Shown here in pieces: positions 60,785 to 62,235 of a DNA stretch of 62,235 nt. Position numbers and translations under genes: made by a program. A model generated the notes under the pieces. That model made no database searches, was not told where the DNA came from, and saw only the letters and a program-made list of their open reading frames with translations. Position 1 is the stretch's first letter, and each line of letters opens with the position of its first letter. Source of the stretch: Clostridiaceae bacterium (lineage in GTDB: Bacteria; Bacillota; Clostridia; Oscillospirales; QAMX01); assembly GCA_016297585.1 (NCBI GenBank), contig JAEDGJ010000001.1:1-62235 (forward strand), written 5' to 3'.

Positions 60785-61840
60785 ATGTCCGAAAAAGTGA
60801 TTATGAAGGGCAACGAGGCTTTGGCTGAGGCCGCGATCCGCGCCGGCTGCCGCTGCTTCTTCGGTTACCCCATCACGCCGCAGACCGAGGTCGCGGCATA
60901 TATGTCCAAGGCGATGCCCAAGGCCGGCGGCGTGTACCTGCAGGCCGAATCCGAAATCGCCGCCATCAACATGATCTACGGCGCGTCCGCCTCCGGCGTC
61001 CGCTGCATGACCTCCTCCTCCAGCCCCGGCATCTCCCTGAAGTCCGAGGGCATCTCCTATATCTGCGGCGCGGACCTTCCCGCCGTCATCGTCAACATGA
61101 CCCGCGGCGGCCCCGGCCTCGGCGGCATCCAGCCCGCGCAGTCCGACTACTATCAGGCGACCCGCGGCATCGGCCACGGCGACGCGCGCCTCCTCGTCTT
61201 CGCCCCTGCCGGTATCCAGGAGATGGTCGATCTGATGACCGACGCATTCGACAAGGCCGACGAGTACCGGATGCCCGCGATGATCCTCGGCGACGGCGCG
61301 ATCGGTCAGATGATGGAGCCCGTGACGCTTCCCGAGCCGAAGGCCAATCTGATCGAGAAGCCCTGGGCGACCACCGGCACCAACATGGCGCGCCCCCACA
61401 ACATCGTCAACTCCCTTTACCTCCAGCCCGAAGCCCTCGAAAAGAACGTCCGCGACCGCTTCGCAAGATACGCGAAGATCGAGGAGACCGAGGCCCGCTG
61501 CGAGGAATACATGGCCGACGACGCCGACATCCTCATCGCGTCCTACGGCATCGCGTCCCGTATCGCCAAGTCCGCCATCAAGCGCGCCCGCGCTGAGGGC
61601 ATCAAGGCGGGCCTTCTGCGCCCGATCACGCTCTGGCCCTTCCCGAAGGCCGTTTTCAAAAAGCACGCTGCGCACGCGAAGGCGTTCCTCGACGTCGAGC
61701 TCAACATGGGCCAGATGATCGACGACGTCCGTCTCGCGATCGACTGCGCCCGTCCCGTCGAGTTTGCGGGCCGTACCGGCGGTATGATCATTACCCCCGA
61801 CGAAGTCCTCGCAAAACTGCGCGAAATGGAGGTAAAATAA
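60785..61840 (+). CDS. vorB: 2-oxoacid:ferredoxin oxidoreductase alpha subunit (VorB/KorA)
   Basis: 351 residues from the ATG at 60785, where AGGAAGG has a normal spacing; the ATG at 60776 is too close to it. 'FFGYPITPQTEVAAYM' is the domain I start, 'MTSSSSPGISLKSEGISY' and 'NMTRGGPGLGG' the family core, and a transketolase-C-like domain ends the protein ('DVELNMGQMIDDV'). It oxidises branched-chain 2-oxoacids or 2-oxoglutarate to acyl-CoA with reduced ferredoxin. Which substrate is not settled, so the symbol is tentative. Confidence 0.92.
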   Translation: MSEKVIMKGNEALAEAAIRAGCRCFFGYPITPQTEVAAYMSKAMPKAGGVYLQAESEIAAINMIYGASASGVRCMTSSSSPGISLKSEGISYICGADLPAVIVNMTRGGPGLGGIQPAQSDYYQATRGIGHGDARLLVFAPAGIQEMVDLMTDAFDKADEYRMPAMILGDGAIGQMMEPVTLPEPKANLIEKPWATTGTNMARPHNIVNSLYLQPEALEKNVRDRFARYAKIEETEARCEEYMADDADILIASYGIASRIAKSAIKRARAEGIKAGLLRPITLWPFPKAVFKKHAAHAKAFLDVELNMGQMIDDVRLAIDCARPVEFAGRTGGMIITPDEVLAKLREMEVK

Positions 61841-61841
61841 C

Positions 61842-62235
<394 letters not shown>

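Overview
The window is a GC-rich chromosomal segment of an anaerobic, low-GC-lineage-type Gram-positive bacterium, most likely one of the GC-rich Clostridia (Oscillospirales-like). The case for this is the T-box before pheST, a TPP riboswitch before a ThiT-type ECF S-component, a QueT-like S-component, RqcH, Mini-ribonuclease III, TrmK, TmcAL, a CIRCE operator, a flavodiiron protein with rubredoxin, and 2-oxoacid:ferredoxin oxidoreductase genes. No rRNA, tRNA, CRISPR, prophage or insertion sequence was seen. The exact taxon is inference.

Layout. 1-1833: end of an amino-acid ABC operon (binding protein, permease, ATPase). 1872-5684: promoter, T-box(Phe), pheS-pheT. 5823-8221: a lipoprotein and a wall/membrane-anchored 5'-nucleotidase. 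8360-9697: rpsF-ssb-rpsR with its own promoter, structured leader and terminator. 9737-11396: a small operon (SAM methyltransferase plus GNAT acetyltransferase) behind a promoter, a 36-codon leader ORF and mutually exclusive antiterminator/terminator hairpins. 11393-23840 is mostly minus strand: YmdB-type phosphodiesterase, serine hydrolase, DUF1858 protein, then minD-mgsA-hisS-aspS-queT-galU, a lipoprotein, a MATE exporter and tsaD-rimI, with polA (23824-26418) heading the last group. 26723-30486: amidohydrolase, AraC regulator and GH3 lipoprotein. 30609-32645: a four-domain flavodiiron protein and a rubredoxin. 32717-36242: YihY-like membrane protein, DegT aminotransferase, SGNH hydrolase, VOC protein. 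36310-40743 (minus): murD followed by three tandem M42 peptidases, the last of which has lost catalytic residues. 40934-48142 (plus): lspA-rluD, TPP riboswitch-thiT-trmK-Nif3 family-rqcH, mrnC, an acyltransferase-like gene and a dCMP deaminase. 48088-54696: an ABC ATPase without a permease, then amidohydrolase, ComEC-like MBL hydrolase, DUF3006 and tmcAL, then a GH106-like glycosidase. 54790-56247: an unrecognised glycosidase-like protein. 56336-59447 (minus): hsp20-clpB behind a CIRCE element. 59836-62235: a P-loop ATPase, ferredoxin, and the alpha and (truncated) beta subunits of a 2-oxoacid:ferredoxin oxidoreductase.

Themes: translation and RNA quality control (pheST, aspS, hisS, rpsF/R, rqcH, mrnC, rluD, trmK, tmcAL, tsaD, rimI), anaerobic redox metabolism, peptide and glycan breakdown, and stress response. 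The strongest candidate for a little-described system is the attenuator-controlled methyltransferase/acetyltransferase operon at 9737-11396; next are the M42 triplet with an apparent pseudoenzyme and the P-loop ATPase coupled to the oxidoreductase. Most genes are ordinary housekeeping genes.
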